DNA of 64,000 nucleotides from Flavihumibacter solisilvae (GTDB lineage: Bacteria > Bacteroidota > Bacteroidia > Chitinophagales > Chitinophagaceae), in the NCBI RefSeq assembly GCF_000814475.1, contig NZ_JSVC01000011.1, forward strand, positions 156,022-220,021, written 5' to 3'. Below, in pieces: positions 1 through 9,027 of the stretch. A program made the position numbers and the translations under genes. The notes beneath the pieces were generated by a model, which was not told the DNA's origin, did not search any database, and saw only the letters and a list, made by a program, of their open reading frames with translations. Numbering within the stretch: position 1 is the first letter of the stretch; each line of letters opens with the position of its first letter.

Positions 1-1692
1 CCGAGAAATTACGTGCTGGTAAGCGAGGGAACCAGGATCGACAATTTCAATAAAAGCATTGCCGATGTGATTACCCGTAACACCGGTGACTCGATAACAG
101 TTTCCGCCGTTAAATTTTCAGATCTCTACTTATATGGCAATAATGGTGACGTGACAAACAAAGGCAGGATTGAATATGTGCGACTGTTTTCCATACTGGC
201 GATATTCATCCTCGTTATTGCCTGTATCAACTTCATGAACCTTTCCACAGCCAAGGCGGCAAGGCGGCTGAAAGAAATCGGGATAAAGAAAGTAGTGGGC
301 GCAACCCGCCGGCATCTCATCCTGCAATTCCTTTCCGAATCATTATTGCTCACCGGATGCGCAACCGTATTTGCAGTTGTTATTGCTTATTTCCTGCTGC
401 CTGCCTTCAACCAGGTTACCGGGAAACAAATCCACCTGAATTTTGACACGACAATCATCATCTATTTTATCCCGGTTATTGTATGCACCGGTTTACTTGC
501 AGGAAGCTACCCGGCGTTGTATCTATCAAAATTCAACCCGCTTACTGTGCTGAAGGGGAAAATTTCAACATCCTTTGCTGAAGTGTTATCGAGAAAGGGA
601 CTTGTCGTTTTCCAGTTTACACTATCAACCATTTTGATTGTTGCCGTAATGATCATTTACCGGCAGATCCAATTTATCCAAAACACGGACGCAGGGTATA
701 AAAAAGACAACGTACTTCGCCTCCCTGTGGAAGGAAGTATGAAGGATAAGGAAAATGCTTTTATAGCAGAGCTGAAAAATATTCCCGGTGTCAGCAATGC
801 AAGCACGGCGTATCACAAGCTGGTAGGACGCGGATACGGACATGGCGGCATGCGATGGTCCGGAATGGAAGATGACCGGAAGGTTTTCTTTGAAGCGTTC
901 GAGGTCAACTACGACTTCATTGAAACCATGGGCATGAAGATGAAAGAAGGACGGAGTTTCTCCCGGGAGTTTAGCGGTGATACGGCAACAATTATCCTGA
1001 ACGAGAAAGCAGTAGAAGCAATGGGGTTGAAAGATCCGGTTGGACAAACCATTACCCGGTTCAGAACGAACGTGCAGGTTATTGGTGTTGTGAAAGACTT
1101 CCATTTTGAATCCCTCCACGAACCAATCAAGCCTGCCTACCTGTTTTTATGGCCAGGCGGAACGATCATCGCAAGTATCCGGCAGGCGAATCAACGCGAA
1201 ACTATTGCAGCCATTGAGCAGCTGTATGCCAGGTACAATCCCGGATCTCCATTCACTTTTAATTTCCTGGATGAAGCCTACCAGAAACAATATGATTCTG
1301 AATTGAGGGTGTCGGCTCTTTCAAAATATTTTGCAGGACTGGCAATTATTATTTCCTGCCTTGGACTGTTCGGGCTGGCAGCATTTACTGCACAAAAAAG
1401 AAGAAAGGAAATTGGGGTCCGGAAAGTCATTGGTGCTTCAGTAGCTGACATTACGGCTATGCTGTCAAGAGATTTTTTACGACTGATCATCATTTCCCTG
1501 GCAATTGCCCTGCCGGTATCATGGTGGATAATGAGCAGCTGGCTTCAAAACTATGCGTACCGGATCAGCCTCTCGCCAGGCATTTTTGTAATCGCAGGAA
1601 TAGCTGTAATTGTCATAACGTTGTTTACCATCAGCTTCCAATCCATAAAAGCCGCAATGGCAAATCCCGTAAAAAGTTTAAGAACGGAATAA
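1..1692 (+). CDS. ABC transporter permease, FtsX/MacB type (5' end cut by window)
   Basis: The frame is open from base 1, so the true start lies outside the window; the GTG at 13 is only the first start-like codon. What remains is the C-terminal two thirds of a Bacteroidetes FtsX-like permease, normally near 780-800 residues. Counting from base 13, a first FtsX core is at about residues 57-170, with the typical RRLKEIGIKKVVGATRRHL cytoplasmic stretch. A periplasmic MacB-type domain follows at about 215-420, and a second FtsX core at about 438-552 (RRKEIGVRKVIGAS, then two membrane segments). Such proteins work with a separate LolD-like ATPase to move lipoproteins, peptides or drugs by mechanotransmission; the substrate cannot be told. 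The stop codon is 4 bases from the end of the converging Crp-like gene. Confidence 0.9.
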   Translation, partial: PRNYVLVSEGTRIDNFNKSIADVITRNTGDSITVSAVKFSDLYLYGNNGDVTNKGRIEYVRLFSILAIFILVIACINFMNLSTAKAARRLKEIGIKKVVGATRRHLILQFLSESLLLTGCATVFAVVIAYFLLPAFNQVTGKQIHLNFDTTIIIYFIPVIVCTGLLAGSYPALYLSKFNPLTVLKGKISTSFAEVLSRKGLVVFQFTLSTILIVAVMIIYRQIQFIQNTDAGYKKDNVLRLPVEGSMKDKENAFIAELKNIPGVSNASTAYHKLVGRGYGHGGMRWSGMEDDRKVFFEAFEVNYDFIETMGMKMKEGRSFSREFSGDTATIILNEKAVEAMGLKDPVGQTITRFRTNVQVIGVVKDFHFESLHEPIKPAYLFLWPGGTIIASIRQANQRETIAAIEQLYARYNPGSPFTFNFLDEAYQKQYDSELRVSALSKYFAGLAIIISCLGLFGLAAFTAQKRRKEIGVRKVIGASVADITAMLSRDFLRLIIISLAIALPVSWWIMSSWLQNYAYRISLSPGIFVIAGIAVIVITLFTISFQSIKAAMANPVKSLRTE

Positions 1693-1696
1693 TGGT

Positions 1697-2401
1697 TCAA
1701 TCATTCGCAATCGCAATTAGTTTTTGCACGTCTGTAATGATGATCTTCCGGCCCCTGGTTTCCAGGATTCCTTCTTCTTTGAACTCCGATAAAATCCTGA
1801 CCACATTTTCCCGCGCTGTGCCGACGAGACTTGCCAGGTCATCGCGGCCCATATTGATTTCTACCGGCATTCCAGGTTGAAAATTCACTTTATATTTTTC
1901 ACGGATAATGACCAGCTGCATGGCGAGTCGTTCCCGCACCGATTTGTGGGCAAGTAAAGTAAGGCTATTGGCTAGTACGGTAAATTCATGGCTCAGGGTC
2001 TTAAGCAGTCTTTTACTAAGTACTTCTGATTCCCGTACCGCAGTAATGAAATCTTCACGGGGAATAAAAGCCACCAGGCATTCTTCCAGCGCGGCCGCGG
2101 AATCAGGAAAGCGGTCTTCCGAAAGGATCGCATGATATCCAATCAGTTCACCCCTATTGGCTACATAAATGATGTGCTCCTTCCCATGTTTATCCGTTTT
2201 ATACTTTTTCACCTTTCCCTCTTCGATTAAGAAAATGCCGGACGGGTAAGCCCCTTCCCTGAAGATGATTTCACCCTTTTTATACTGCTGTCGCGACTGG
2301 TGAAACATCAACAACTGCAGGTCTTTCTCCGGCAGGTCAGTCAAGACCGACTCGCTGTTAAAGTCCCAGTTGTCTATGGGAAAGATGCCTTTTATACTCA
2401 T
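1697..2401 (-). CDS. Crp/Fnr family transcriptional regulator
   Basis: The 234-residue protein has an N-terminal cyclic-nucleotide-binding beta roll (about 30-140; KKGEIIFREGAYPSGIFLIE is typical) and a C-terminal winged helix (about 160-228) with the recognition segment GTARENVVRILSEF. The length is usual for the family. No cysteine cluster of the Fnr iron-sulfur type is visible, so the signal is unknown. The ATG lies only 7 bases after a TAAATTTG box on the minus strand, which suggests a nearly leaderless mRNA, and three cccgtcggg repeats sit just upstream. The gene is divergent from the methyltransferase-SulP pair, which it may control; that is inference. Confidence 0.93.
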   Translation of the reverse strand: MSIKGIFPIDNWDFNSESVLTDLPEKDLQLLMFHQSRQQYKKGEIIFREGAYPSGIFLIEEGKVKKYKTDKHGKEHIIYVANRGELIGYHAILSEDRFPDSAAALEECLVAFIPREDFITAVRESEVLSKRLLKTLSHEFTVLANSLTLLAHKSVRERLAMQLVIIREKYKVNFQPGMPVEINMGRDDLASLVGTARENVVRILSEFKEEGILETRGRKIIITDVQKLIAIAND

Positions 2402-2408
2402 ACTTCGC

Positions 2409-2416
2409 CAAATTTA
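2409..2416 (-). promoter_or_regulatory. Bacteroidetes -7 box for the crp-like gene
   Basis: On the minus strand this reads TAAATTTG, a perfect match to the TAnnTTTG consensus. It ends 7 bases before the ATG at 2401, so transcription would begin at or beside the start codon. The position of the -33 element falls in the cccgtcggg repeats and has no clear TTTG. Confidence 0.5.
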
Positions 2417-2420
2417 CTAA

Positions 2421-2457
2421 CCCGTCGGGACTCACCCGTCGGGTGCCACCCGTCGGG
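2421..2457. repeat. Three 14-bp-spaced copies of cccgtcggg
   Basis: Copies lie at 2421-2429, 2435-2443 and 2449-2457. Copies two and three sit in the longer near-palindrome cacccgtcgggtg. They lie between the divergent crp-like and methyltransferase genes, over the expected -33 region of the crp-like promoter. This is a plausible operator array; a short interspersed repeat family is the alternative. Confidence 0.75.
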
Positions 2458-2524
2458 TGAAAAAAGGTGATAAAACTCACTTTTTGGGGTGAGATGATTT
2501 ACCGGGGGGAAAGGTGGTGCGGTC

Positions 2525-2532
2525 TAATTTTG
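2525..2532 (+). promoter_or_regulatory. Possible -7 box for the methyltransferase gene
   Basis: TAATTTTG matches TAnnTTTG and lies 4 bases before the ATG at 2537. The transcript would be leaderless. No TTTG is found 17-20 bases upstream, so the call is weak. Confidence 0.35.
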
Positions 2533-2536
2533 CAGG

Positions 2537-3148
2537 ATGAACAAGGAATGTGTTGCAAAATCATTGCTGCAGGAAAAATGGTTCCAGACGGATGACAGCT
2601 TCAACAGCATATTTCCTGTAGGCATTCAAAACCAGGCAAGAAGGCATTGGACCCCACTAAGGGTCGCGAAAAAAGCTGCAAGGTTTCTGTCGACCGATAG
2701 CGGAGTCCGGATCCTTGATATTGGCAGCGGCATCGGAAAATTTTGCCTGGCGGCTGCCTATTACCAGCCTAAGGCCAGCTTCTTTGGAATTGAGCAACGC
2801 AGGAACCTGGTTGAACAGGCTGAAAAAGCAAAGCAGGTTTTGCAGCTTGACAATGCACATTTTCTATATGGAAACTTCACGCAGGTCGACTTCCAGCATT
2901 ACGATCATTTTTATTTCTACAATTCTTTTTACGAAAACCTTAGCGGCACCGAAAAAATTGATGACAGTATAGACTACTCTGCAGAGTTGTTCAATTACTA
3001 TAATGGATATCTTTTTAGGGAACTGGAAAAAAAGCCTGCAGGCACCAGGCTGGTGACCTACCATAGCCTGGAAGATGAAGTGCCGCCAGGGTACCAGGTA
3101 GTAGGAACCGCAATCAACGACTATTTGAAGTTTTGGATAAAAATCTAA
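2537..3148 (+). CDS. Class I SAM-dependent methyltransferase
   Basis: The 203-residue protein has motif I at about residues 58-70 (VRILDIGSGIGKF), followed by an acidic strand end (FFGIEQRRNLVEQA) that should bind the ribose of S-adenosylmethionine. A possible catalytic-loop motif (YFYNSFYENL) is near 125. The order is that of the Rossmann methyltransferase fold; the substrate is not evident. It ends 12 bases before the SulP gene and is probably cotranscribed with it. It is divergent from the Crp-like regulator. Confidence 0.8.
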   Translation: MNKECVAKSLLQEKWFQTDDSFNSIFPVGIQNQARRHWTPLRVAKKAARFLSTDSGVRILDIGSGIGKFCLAAAYYQPKASFFGIEQRRNLVEQAEKAKQVLQLDNAHFLYGNFTQVDFQHYDHFYFYNSFYENLSGTEKIDDSIDYSAELFNYYNGYLFRELEKKPAGTRLVTYHSLEDEVPPGYQVVGTAINDYLKFWIKI

Positions 3149-3160
3149 GCCCCCTTGCCG

Positions 3161-4819
3161 ATGTTCAGACCTAAGTTGCTTGACACCCTGTCACGTTATA
3201 CCATAGGCCAGTTTCGTAAAGACCTGGTTGCCGGACTGATCGTCGGAATTGTTGCCCTGCCGCTGGCTATAGCATTTGCGATCGCATCCGGAGTTTCCCC
3301 TGAAAAAGGCCTGTATACAGCCATCATCGCCGGCTTTATCATTTCGGCTATGGGTGGCAGTAAGGTCCAGATCGGCGGACCGACCGGTGCATTCATTGTT
3401 ATTGTGTATGGGATTGTGCAGGCACATGGCGTGAACGGGCTGATCATTGCCACACTGATGGCAGGCGTCATGCTGATCATTATGGGCATAGCAAGGCTGG
3501 GATCTGTGATCAAGTATATTCCGCACCCACTGGTCATCGGGTTTACAACGGGCATTTCCCTGATCATCTTTTCATCGCAGATAAAAGATTTCCTGGGCCT
3601 GGAAATGAACGAGCTCCCTGCGGATTTCATTGGCAAATGGAAGGCCTATGCCCATCATTTCAATACCATCAATCCTTACGCATTCGCGAACGCAGGAGCC
3701 ACGGTTCTAATCATAATGCTGTTTCCCAGGATAACGCATAAAATCCCCGGCACACTGGCAGCAATCCTGCTGACCACCATTTCGACGCAGTCATTTGGAC
3801 TCCCGGTAGAAACTATTGGCAGCAGGTTTGGTACCATCGCTACAGCATTTCCAACTCTTGCAATTCCGCAGATCGACCTTGCTACAATTAAAGCACTAAT
3901 GCAACCAGCATTCACCATCGCCCTGTTGGGAGGAATCGAATCATTACTATCGGCCTTAGTTGCTGATGGAATGATCGGCGGGAACCATAAGTCCAATATG
4001 GAACTGTGCGCGCAGGGAACCGCCAACGTATTCTCTGCGCTTTTTGGCGGCATACCGGCAACGGGAGCCATTGCACGTACTGCAACAAACATAAAGAATG
4101 GTGGCAGGACGCCGGTTGCCGGTATCATACATTCCATCACACTGTTAGCGATCGTGCTGTTTTTCGGCCAATGGGCTGCGTTGATTCCCATGTCTACACT
4201 GGCAGGAATCCTGGTGGTGGTAGCATATCACATGAGTGAATGGCAGAGTTTCCGTTCTGTGCTCCGCGGGGCACGCAGCGACGCCGCTGTGCTCCTGGTC
4301 ACTTTTATCCTGACCGTATTCATTGACCTCACTATTGCGATTGAAGTGGGCATTGTACTGGCCACCTTCCTGTTTATGCGCGATATGATTCACTACAGCA
4401 ATGTGAATATATTGACCAACCAGGCAGCCATATTTCGCAATGGGAATGACAAAGCAGCTATTGCAAACTTTATCATCCCCCGTGATGTAGAGGTCTTTGA
4501 AATTACCGGCCCGCTCTTCTTTGGGGCAGCACACAAATTCAAGGATGCCATCAAGCTGGTCGAAAAAGCACCGAAAGTCCTGATCATCCGGATGCGACAG
4601 GTTCCTATTATCGATGCGACAGGCATCAAAACAATTGAAGAGATTCACAAAGAGTCAAAACAACGGGGAACAAAATTGATATTGTCCGAGGTCAACAGCA
4701 GCCAGGTGTTGAAAGAACTGAAAAACTCCCGGCTGCAATTTGCCATTGGCAAAGCGAATATTACGAGCAACCTGGCCGCCGCGTTGAAAAGGAGCAAAGC
4801 CATCATTTTACAACCCTGA
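3161..4819 (+). CDS. SulP family inorganic anion transporter with STAS domain
   Basis: The protein has about 552 residues counted from the ATG at 3161; a TTG at 3155 would add two residues. It has ten or more hydrophobic segments, the SulP signature early in the protein (GIVALPLAIAFAIASG) and a substrate-pocket segment around GGPTGAFIVIVYGIV. A C-terminal cytoplasmic STAS domain (about 440-545) carries the conserved IIDATGIKTIEE loop. The family moves sulfate, bicarbonate or other oxyanions by proton or sodium symport or by exchange. The sequence does not settle the ion; no sulfate-assimilation or carbonic-anhydrase gene is adjacent. Confidence 0.92.
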   Translation: MFRPKLLDTLSRYTIGQFRKDLVAGLIVGIVALPLAIAFAIASGVSPEKGLYTAIIAGFIISAMGGSKVQIGGPTGAFIVIVYGIVQAHGVNGLIIATLMAGVMLIIMGIARLGSVIKYIPHPLVIGFTTGISLIIFSSQIKDFLGLEMNELPADFIGKWKAYAHHFNTINPYAFANAGATVLIIMLFPRITHKIPGTLAAILLTTISTQSFGLPVETIGSRFGTIATAFPTLAIPQIDLATIKALMQPAFTIALLGGIESLLSALVADGMIGGNHKSNMELCAQGTANVFSALFGGIPATGAIARTATNIKNGGRTPVAGIIHSITLLAIVLFFGQWAALIPMSTLAGILVVVAYHMSEWQSFRSVLRGARSDAAVLLVTFILTVFIDLTIAIEVGIVLATFLFMRDMIHYSNVNILTNQAAIFRNGNDKAAIANFIIPRDVEVFEITGPLFFGAAHKFKDAIKLVEKAPKVLIIRMRQVPIIDATGIKTIEEIHKESKQRGTKLILSEVNSSQVLKELKNSRLQFAIGKANITSNLAAALKRSKAIILQP

Positions 4820-4913
4820 TGATTTATTAAATATTTCTAAAAATCGTGAGCTACGATGCACCCAAGCGCCGTAATCCAGAATTTCTACAGATTCCGGCGA
4901 TAGCTATGCCGTA

Positions 4914-5612
4914 ATGAATACATGGTCGAAACTCAAACCGCTTTTACCCGTTTTGTGTATACTTGTTTCGTCTGCTGCAGTGGGACAAAACACTGACAGT
5001 GTCAGGCTACGCACCATCCAGAAAATCAATTTCCGATCCCTTTATACACCTGCATCCCTTATTGTGGCAGGAATTATAGCCAATGGCGGATCTTCCGAAT
5101 CGATCAAACATGAAGTAGCCGAGGAGCGAAATGAGCATCTCCCCAATTTCCAGACCCATATCGACAATTACCTGCAGTACTCCCCAATTGTCATTGCCTA
5201 TGCGCTGGACGCTGCCGGCATAAAATCGAAGACAGATATTCTGAACCGGACTGCCATCTTAATAAAAGGCGAGTTAATGTCAATAGGAACCACCTCCCTG
5301 CTGAAAAATGCAACCCATCAGCTTCGTCCGGATAAGACCACTTACAATTCGTTTCCTTCGGGACATACGGCGAATGCATTTGCAGCGGCTACATTTTTAT
5401 CAGAGGAATACAAAGACCGGCTTCCCTGGATGCCGTATGCAGCGTACACCCTGGCCTCCAGCGTGGGACTGATGCGCGTTGCCAATAATCGTCATTACAT
5501 AAGTGATGTGTTGGTGGGCGCAGGCATTGGCATCATCAGCATGAAAATGGCATACTGGACGCACCAATACAGGTGGGGGAAGAAGAAAAAGGAGTTGATT
5601 GTACTTCCATGA
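4914..5612 (+). CDS. PAP2 family (type 2 phosphatidic acid) phosphatase
   Basis: The 232-residue protein starts with an N-terminal signal or anchor (about 1-26, ending near SAAVGQ). All three PAP2 motifs are present: KNATHQLRP (K-x6-RP), FPSGHTAN (PSGH) and RVANNRHYISD (R-x5-H-x3-D). The catalytic histidines and arginines are therefore intact. Likely substrates are membrane lipid phosphates such as undecaprenyl pyrophosphate or phosphatidic acid, acted on in the periplasm. It runs tail to tail with the porin gene, with 11 bases between the stops. Confidence 0.9.
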   Translation: MNTWSKLKPLLPVLCILVSSAAVGQNTDSVRLRTIQKINFRSLYTPASLIVAGIIANGGSSESIKHEVAEERNEHLPNFQTHIDNYLQYSPIVIAYALDAAGIKSKTDILNRTAILIKGELMSIGTTSLLKNATHQLRPDKTTYNSFPSGHTANAFAAATFLSEEYKDRLPWMPYAAYTLASSVGLMRVANNRHYISDVLVGAGIGIISMKMAYWTHQYRWGKKKKELIVLP

Positions 5613-5623
5613 GGCAACGGTTA

Positions 5624-7048
5624 TCAGAATCTGACCTGTGCCACCAGGTATATCAAAAAAATAGTTTTTCCGCTGCTCTTTTCGTCGAGAAAAGATCCGG
5701 GCCAGAACCAATACGGGTTAACCAGGAAATTAAGATAGGCGTTGGGATCGTAGTTGAGATCAACACCAAGCTGATGCCCGATAAATGATTTGTCACTTCC
5801 GCCCGCGGGATACAACAGGTTTGGGGCGGGACCGTAAATACCATCACCATTGCTCAGCCGCCAGAAGATGTCGTAATCCGCACCAACAGTAATTTTTTTG
5901 CCAGGTTTAATTGCTATCGAGGGATGAAGATCAAAGAGATTGGTTGGACCAATCAGCCCGGGCAGACCAAAATAACCACCATTGGGAAAAAATGGGTTCA
6001 GGCTTTGCACCGAGCCGTCACCTGGCTTACGGTCGCCACTGATCAGTTCAGTTTTAAGGCCCAGTTTCAGTGCATGTTTCTGTGCACCCGGCATTACATA
6101 GAGGTTGGAGGAAACCGACCAGGCACCACGGATCCTGTTGTCGGCAATATGCCCGAATTGATAGAGACCTTCAAAATCGTAGGTCCACTTCTTTCCTTTC
6201 CCGAAAATCCGGGTACCGACCGTGGTGCGTTGCTCATGTCCTTTTACATCATTCCACTGACTTTGTTTCTTGTCCATAGCCAGGTAATACAACTCTATAT
6301 TCTGCAGGAAGGGAAGGTCAGAAATTTTATTATGCCATCCCCAGAACTCAATACCCGGGGTAAGCACCCCATCATCAAACGCCCATTTTTTATCTTCCAC
6401 GACGCGGTGATAAAAAACAGAACTCTGCCACGCATTTTTCCGGAACAACAGCCTCGCACCATCGAATGACCTTCGTACGTTGGGATAATCCCTTGCAGCA
6501 ACCAGGCGTAAGGACCCGCACACCATTTCCTGGCGACCAACCCTGAGAATCAAGCGCTCAGGATCTTTAAGCAGGGAAACATCAGTGAAAAGCTGGTGGA
6601 CTTCCAATTCATTATGTTCCACCGGCAACACCGTCACCTGGTCATTCCTGCCATAAACAAAACCACTTTGCAGTTGCAGAAAGAACCGAAACCTTGCTCC
6701 AATCCGAAGATCGGTATGCAGCAGCGCCCGGTTTACCCAGTATGTGTCTTTTGATATCGGCGCGTCACCCCATTTTTCATTCCTGGCCACAGTGAAACGC
6801 GTACGCAGATCTCCACCGATCGACAAATAAACATTGCCTGCTTTACTCAATGGCACATATTTAATCTTCTGGTACCAGGTACTCCCGCTATCAGTTCTCA
6901 GGAAGGAATAATCTTCTTCGTAACGAATTGGCTTAAAAGCGGGAAGTGATTGTGCGGTACAAATGCTGTACTCCAGGATCAAAGTGCAGGTGATCCAGAT
7001 AAAAAAGCAGCAGCTACATGTCGGATTCCGGGTGTTCACGGATCCCAC
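5624..7048 (-). CDS. Alginate export family outer-membrane porin
   Basis: The 474-residue protein starts at a GTG at 7048. A hydrophobic N-terminal stretch ends in ICTAQ, a probable signal peptide. The rest is a long run of amphipathic beta strands with aromatic girdle residues, ending in LVAQVRF, as in C-terminal strands of outer-membrane barrels. It closely resembles the 9028-10410 protein: both begin the mature part with LPAFKP(I/L)RYEDYS-like sequence and share RLILRVGRQEMVCGS / LTFRLGRQELMYGS. Family knowledge (Alginate_exp, AlgE-like) suggests passage of anionic or small organic solutes; alginate itself is not implied. It is divergent from the isochorismatase-like gene at 7155. Confidence 0.85.
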   Translation of the reverse strand: MGSVNTRNPTCSCCFFIWITCTLILEYSICTAQSLPAFKPIRYEEDYSFLRTDSGSTWYQKIKYVPLSKAGNVYLSIGGDLRTRFTVARNEKWGDAPISKDTYWVNRALLHTDLRIGARFRFFLQLQSGFVYGRNDQVTVLPVEHNELEVHQLFTDVSLLKDPERLILRVGRQEMVCGSLRLVAARDYPNVRRSFDGARLLFRKNAWQSSVFYHRVVEDKKWAFDDGVLTPGIEFWGWHNKISDLPFLQNIELYYLAMDKKQSQWNDVKGHEQRTTVGTRIFGKGKKWTYDFEGLYQFGHIADNRIRGAWSVSSNLYVMPGAQKHALKLGLKTELISGDRKPGDGSVQSLNPFFPNGGYFGLPGLIGPTNLFDLHPSIAIKPGKKITVGADYDIFWRLSNGDGIYGPAPNLLYPAGGSDKSFIGHQLGVDLNYDPNAYLNFLVNPYWFWPGSFLDEKSSGKTIFLIYLVAQVRF

Positions 7049-7154
7049 TTAGGTATATAAACGAATACTTCAAATCTACCTTAATTTCCCGTTAATGGGG
7101 GCCAAATAAATTTTAACTTACTTATTGATTTTCCCACCTTAAAATTTATTTACC

Positions 7155-7787
7155 ATGAGCAGTATTACCCCCATCAGGGATCCCAAAACAGATCATCTGC
7201 TTTCGCCGGCAAATTCAGCGCTCATCCTTATCGACTACCAACCGCTGCAGGTAAATTCAGTACGGTCTATGGACCATGTAGAGCTGGTAAAGAACATCGT
7301 AACTGTTTCCAAAGTGGCAAAAGGTTTTAATGTTCCCATCGTTCTTACCACGGTGAATGTGGAAAGCGGAATTAACAAACCTACTATCAAGCACATCAAA
7401 GCTGTATTGCCAGACGTTAAAGAAATAGACAGAACCACGGTGAACTCATGGGAAGACAAGGAGTTCCAGGATGCAGTAAAGGCCCTAGGAAAAAAGAAAT
7501 TAGTTGTCTGTGCTTTATGGACCGAGGTCTGCTTAAGTTTCCCCGCATTAGACCTGATTAAAGAGGGCTACGAAGTATATGCTATAGTGGATGCCGTTGG
7601 AGGAACTTCAACAATCGCCCATGAAACAGCTTTACGCAGAATGGAACAGGCGGGTGTACAATTAATTTCAGTTACACAATATGCCTGTGAACTGCAAAGA
7701 GATTGGAACCGGTTGGACACCAAACAGGTATTCTTTGATGCGTTGATGGAAAACGGATCATTTTTCGTAGAAACTTTGAGGTGGTAA
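7155..7787 (+). CDS. Isochorismatase-family cysteine hydrolase (YcaC-like), cytoplasmic
   Basis: The 210-residue protein has a catalytic aspartate in LILIDYQ (D27) and a nucleophilic cysteine in ALWTEVCLSFPAL (C126), followed by the cis-peptide-type strand and the VDAVGGTS loop. There is no signal peptide. The fold covers isochorismatases, nicotinamidases, N-carbamoyl amidases and many uncharacterised YcaC-like hydrolases; the substrate is open. It is related to the exported copy at 12253-12948 (both share DRTTxNxWED and LQRDWxR). It lies divergent from one porin and 33 bases from the converging yceI-like gene. Confidence 0.88.
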   Translation: MSSITPIRDPKTDHLLSPANSALILIDYQPLQVNSVRSMDHVELVKNIVTVSKVAKGFNVPIVLTTVNVESGINKPTIKHIKAVLPDVKEIDRTTVNSWEDKEFQDAVKALGKKKLVVCALWTEVCLSFPALDLIKEGYEVYAIVDAVGGTSTIAHETALRRMEQAGVQLISVTQYACELQRDWNRLDTKQVFFDALMENGSFFVETLRW

Positions 7788-7820
7788 AGACCAGTCCGTA
7801 CCCTATTACAGGGAAGGAAG

Positions 7821-8369
7821 TCATCCGGGAATTCTTAATAGCTGAATATCGGCATGTAATTTCACTTCATCAGAAATGAGCACACCGGCTTTGTCGAATA
7901 CCTGGTTCCATGTAATGTCGAAAGCTTTACGATCAAGTGTTGCATCCATTTCAAAACAGGCCTTGATATTGCCCGCAGGATCGGTCACGTTACCAAGGTA
8001 ATTTGCTGAAAATACCAGTCCCTGAGTCTTTTCTTTAATAGAAAGTTCCCCGCTGATCCGCAGGCCATTGCCATCCCTCGTCACATCGCGGGAATGAAAC
8101 TTTATGGTAGGATAATTTCGCGCGTCGAAAAAATCTTCAGAGCGAAGATGTTTATCCCTTTCGTCGACGCCGGTAAAAATTGAATTCGTATAAAACGTGA
8201 GCCAGATCTCGCTTCCCGTGAAGTCGTCGTTTACCGAGTGCACGGTTCCCTCTACTTCCCTGAACCAGCCGGAGACACTGGTTATCAAAAGATATTTGGC
8301 ATCAAACCTGAACTTCGTGTGAACAGGGTCGATAGCCCATATTGTCTTTGTTTGCTTACTGCCCGGCAT
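7821..8369 (-). CDS. YceI family protein
   Basis: The 182-residue protein has the YceI lipocalin-like pattern: IDPVHTKFRFDAKYLLI at the start, the VSGWFREVEGTV strand, RDKHLRSEDFFDARNYPTI and FHSRDVTRDGNGLRISGELS. These eight-stranded barrels bind polyprenoid or other amphiphilic ligands. There is no N-terminal signal peptide, so this copy is predicted cytoplasmic, unlike periplasmic E. coli YceI. It overlaps the end of the DUF1275 gene by 14 bases and is the last gene of the unit that begins at 12948. Confidence 0.9.
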   Translation of the reverse strand: MPGSKQTKTIWAIDPVHTKFRFDAKYLLITSVSGWFREVEGTVHSVNDDFTGSEIWLTFYTNSIFTGVDERDKHLRSEDFFDARNYPTIKFHSRDVTRDGNGLRISGELSIKEKTQGLVFSANYLGNVTDPAGNIKACFEMDATLDRKAFDITWNQVFDKAGVLISDEVKLHADIQLLRIPG

Positions 8370-9021
8370 TTCGACAAATGTATGACAACAGGACCAACCC
8401 GGGTATACCTATTGCGGCCAGTCCCAAAGTTTTACCCAATAGCGCACCCAATAAACACCCGGCAAGAAAGCCGCCAATAGTTACCGATAGCTTTTTGAAA
8501 CTCTCCCGGGAAGCGGCATCAGCATTCATCCCCTTTCGCAGAATATTCCCAAGATCTAAAGAAGCCTGCGTTACATTTCCTGTCATAATGGTTGTTGGCC
8601 CGAAGGTTTCTTTCGCGAATAACCTGCCGAAAGTATTTTGTAGTCCAAGTGCAAATACGGTGACCATCACGACAAAATACACACCCGGCATTATTCCCAG
8701 GAATGGTAATATCAATGCGACTGCGCCACCAACAAGCAGTAAGATGCTTTCAACCAGCAGGATCCTGTACTTCGCCAGGCTTCTTTCAGCCAGCCAGCCG
8801 CCAAACATCACAGCTGTTACGAAAACTGGAAAAGTGAGCAGTTTGATCCAGGAATCCTCAGTGCTGCCGGAAATCACCTGTGCAGCAAATACAATAAAGT
8901 TCCCGGTTACATGTGCGGAAAAAATAGAATCGCCTGCCACAAAGGTTACCGTGTCACAAAACCCACCTACACATGCCAGCAGGAAACTAATCCGCCCGAG
9001 ATGATTAGCTGGTACTTCCAT
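8356..9021 (-). CDS. DUF1275 (YoaK-like) membrane protein
   Basis: The 221-residue protein has about six membrane segments. The family pattern is LLACVGGFCDTVTFVAGD near residue 15, then HVTGNFIVFA and GLQNTFGRLFAKET with TIMTGNVTQASLDLG. Its function is unknown; many members lie in stress-response or transporter operons. It starts 6 bases after the porin gene's stop, so it is cotranscribed with the porin, amidohydrolase and YceI genes. Confidence 0.88.
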   Translation of the reverse strand: MEVPANHLGRISFLLACVGGFCDTVTFVAGDSIFSAHVTGNFIVFAAQVISGSTEDSWIKLLTFPVFVTAVMFGGWLAERSLAKYRILLVESILLLVGGAVALILPFLGIMPGVYFVVMVTVFALGLQNTFGRLFAKETFGPTTIMTGNVTQASLDLGNILRKGMNADAASRESFKKLSVTIGGFLAGCLLGALLGKTLGLAAIGIPGLVLLSYICRNAGQ

Positions 9022-9027
9022 AAAAAA

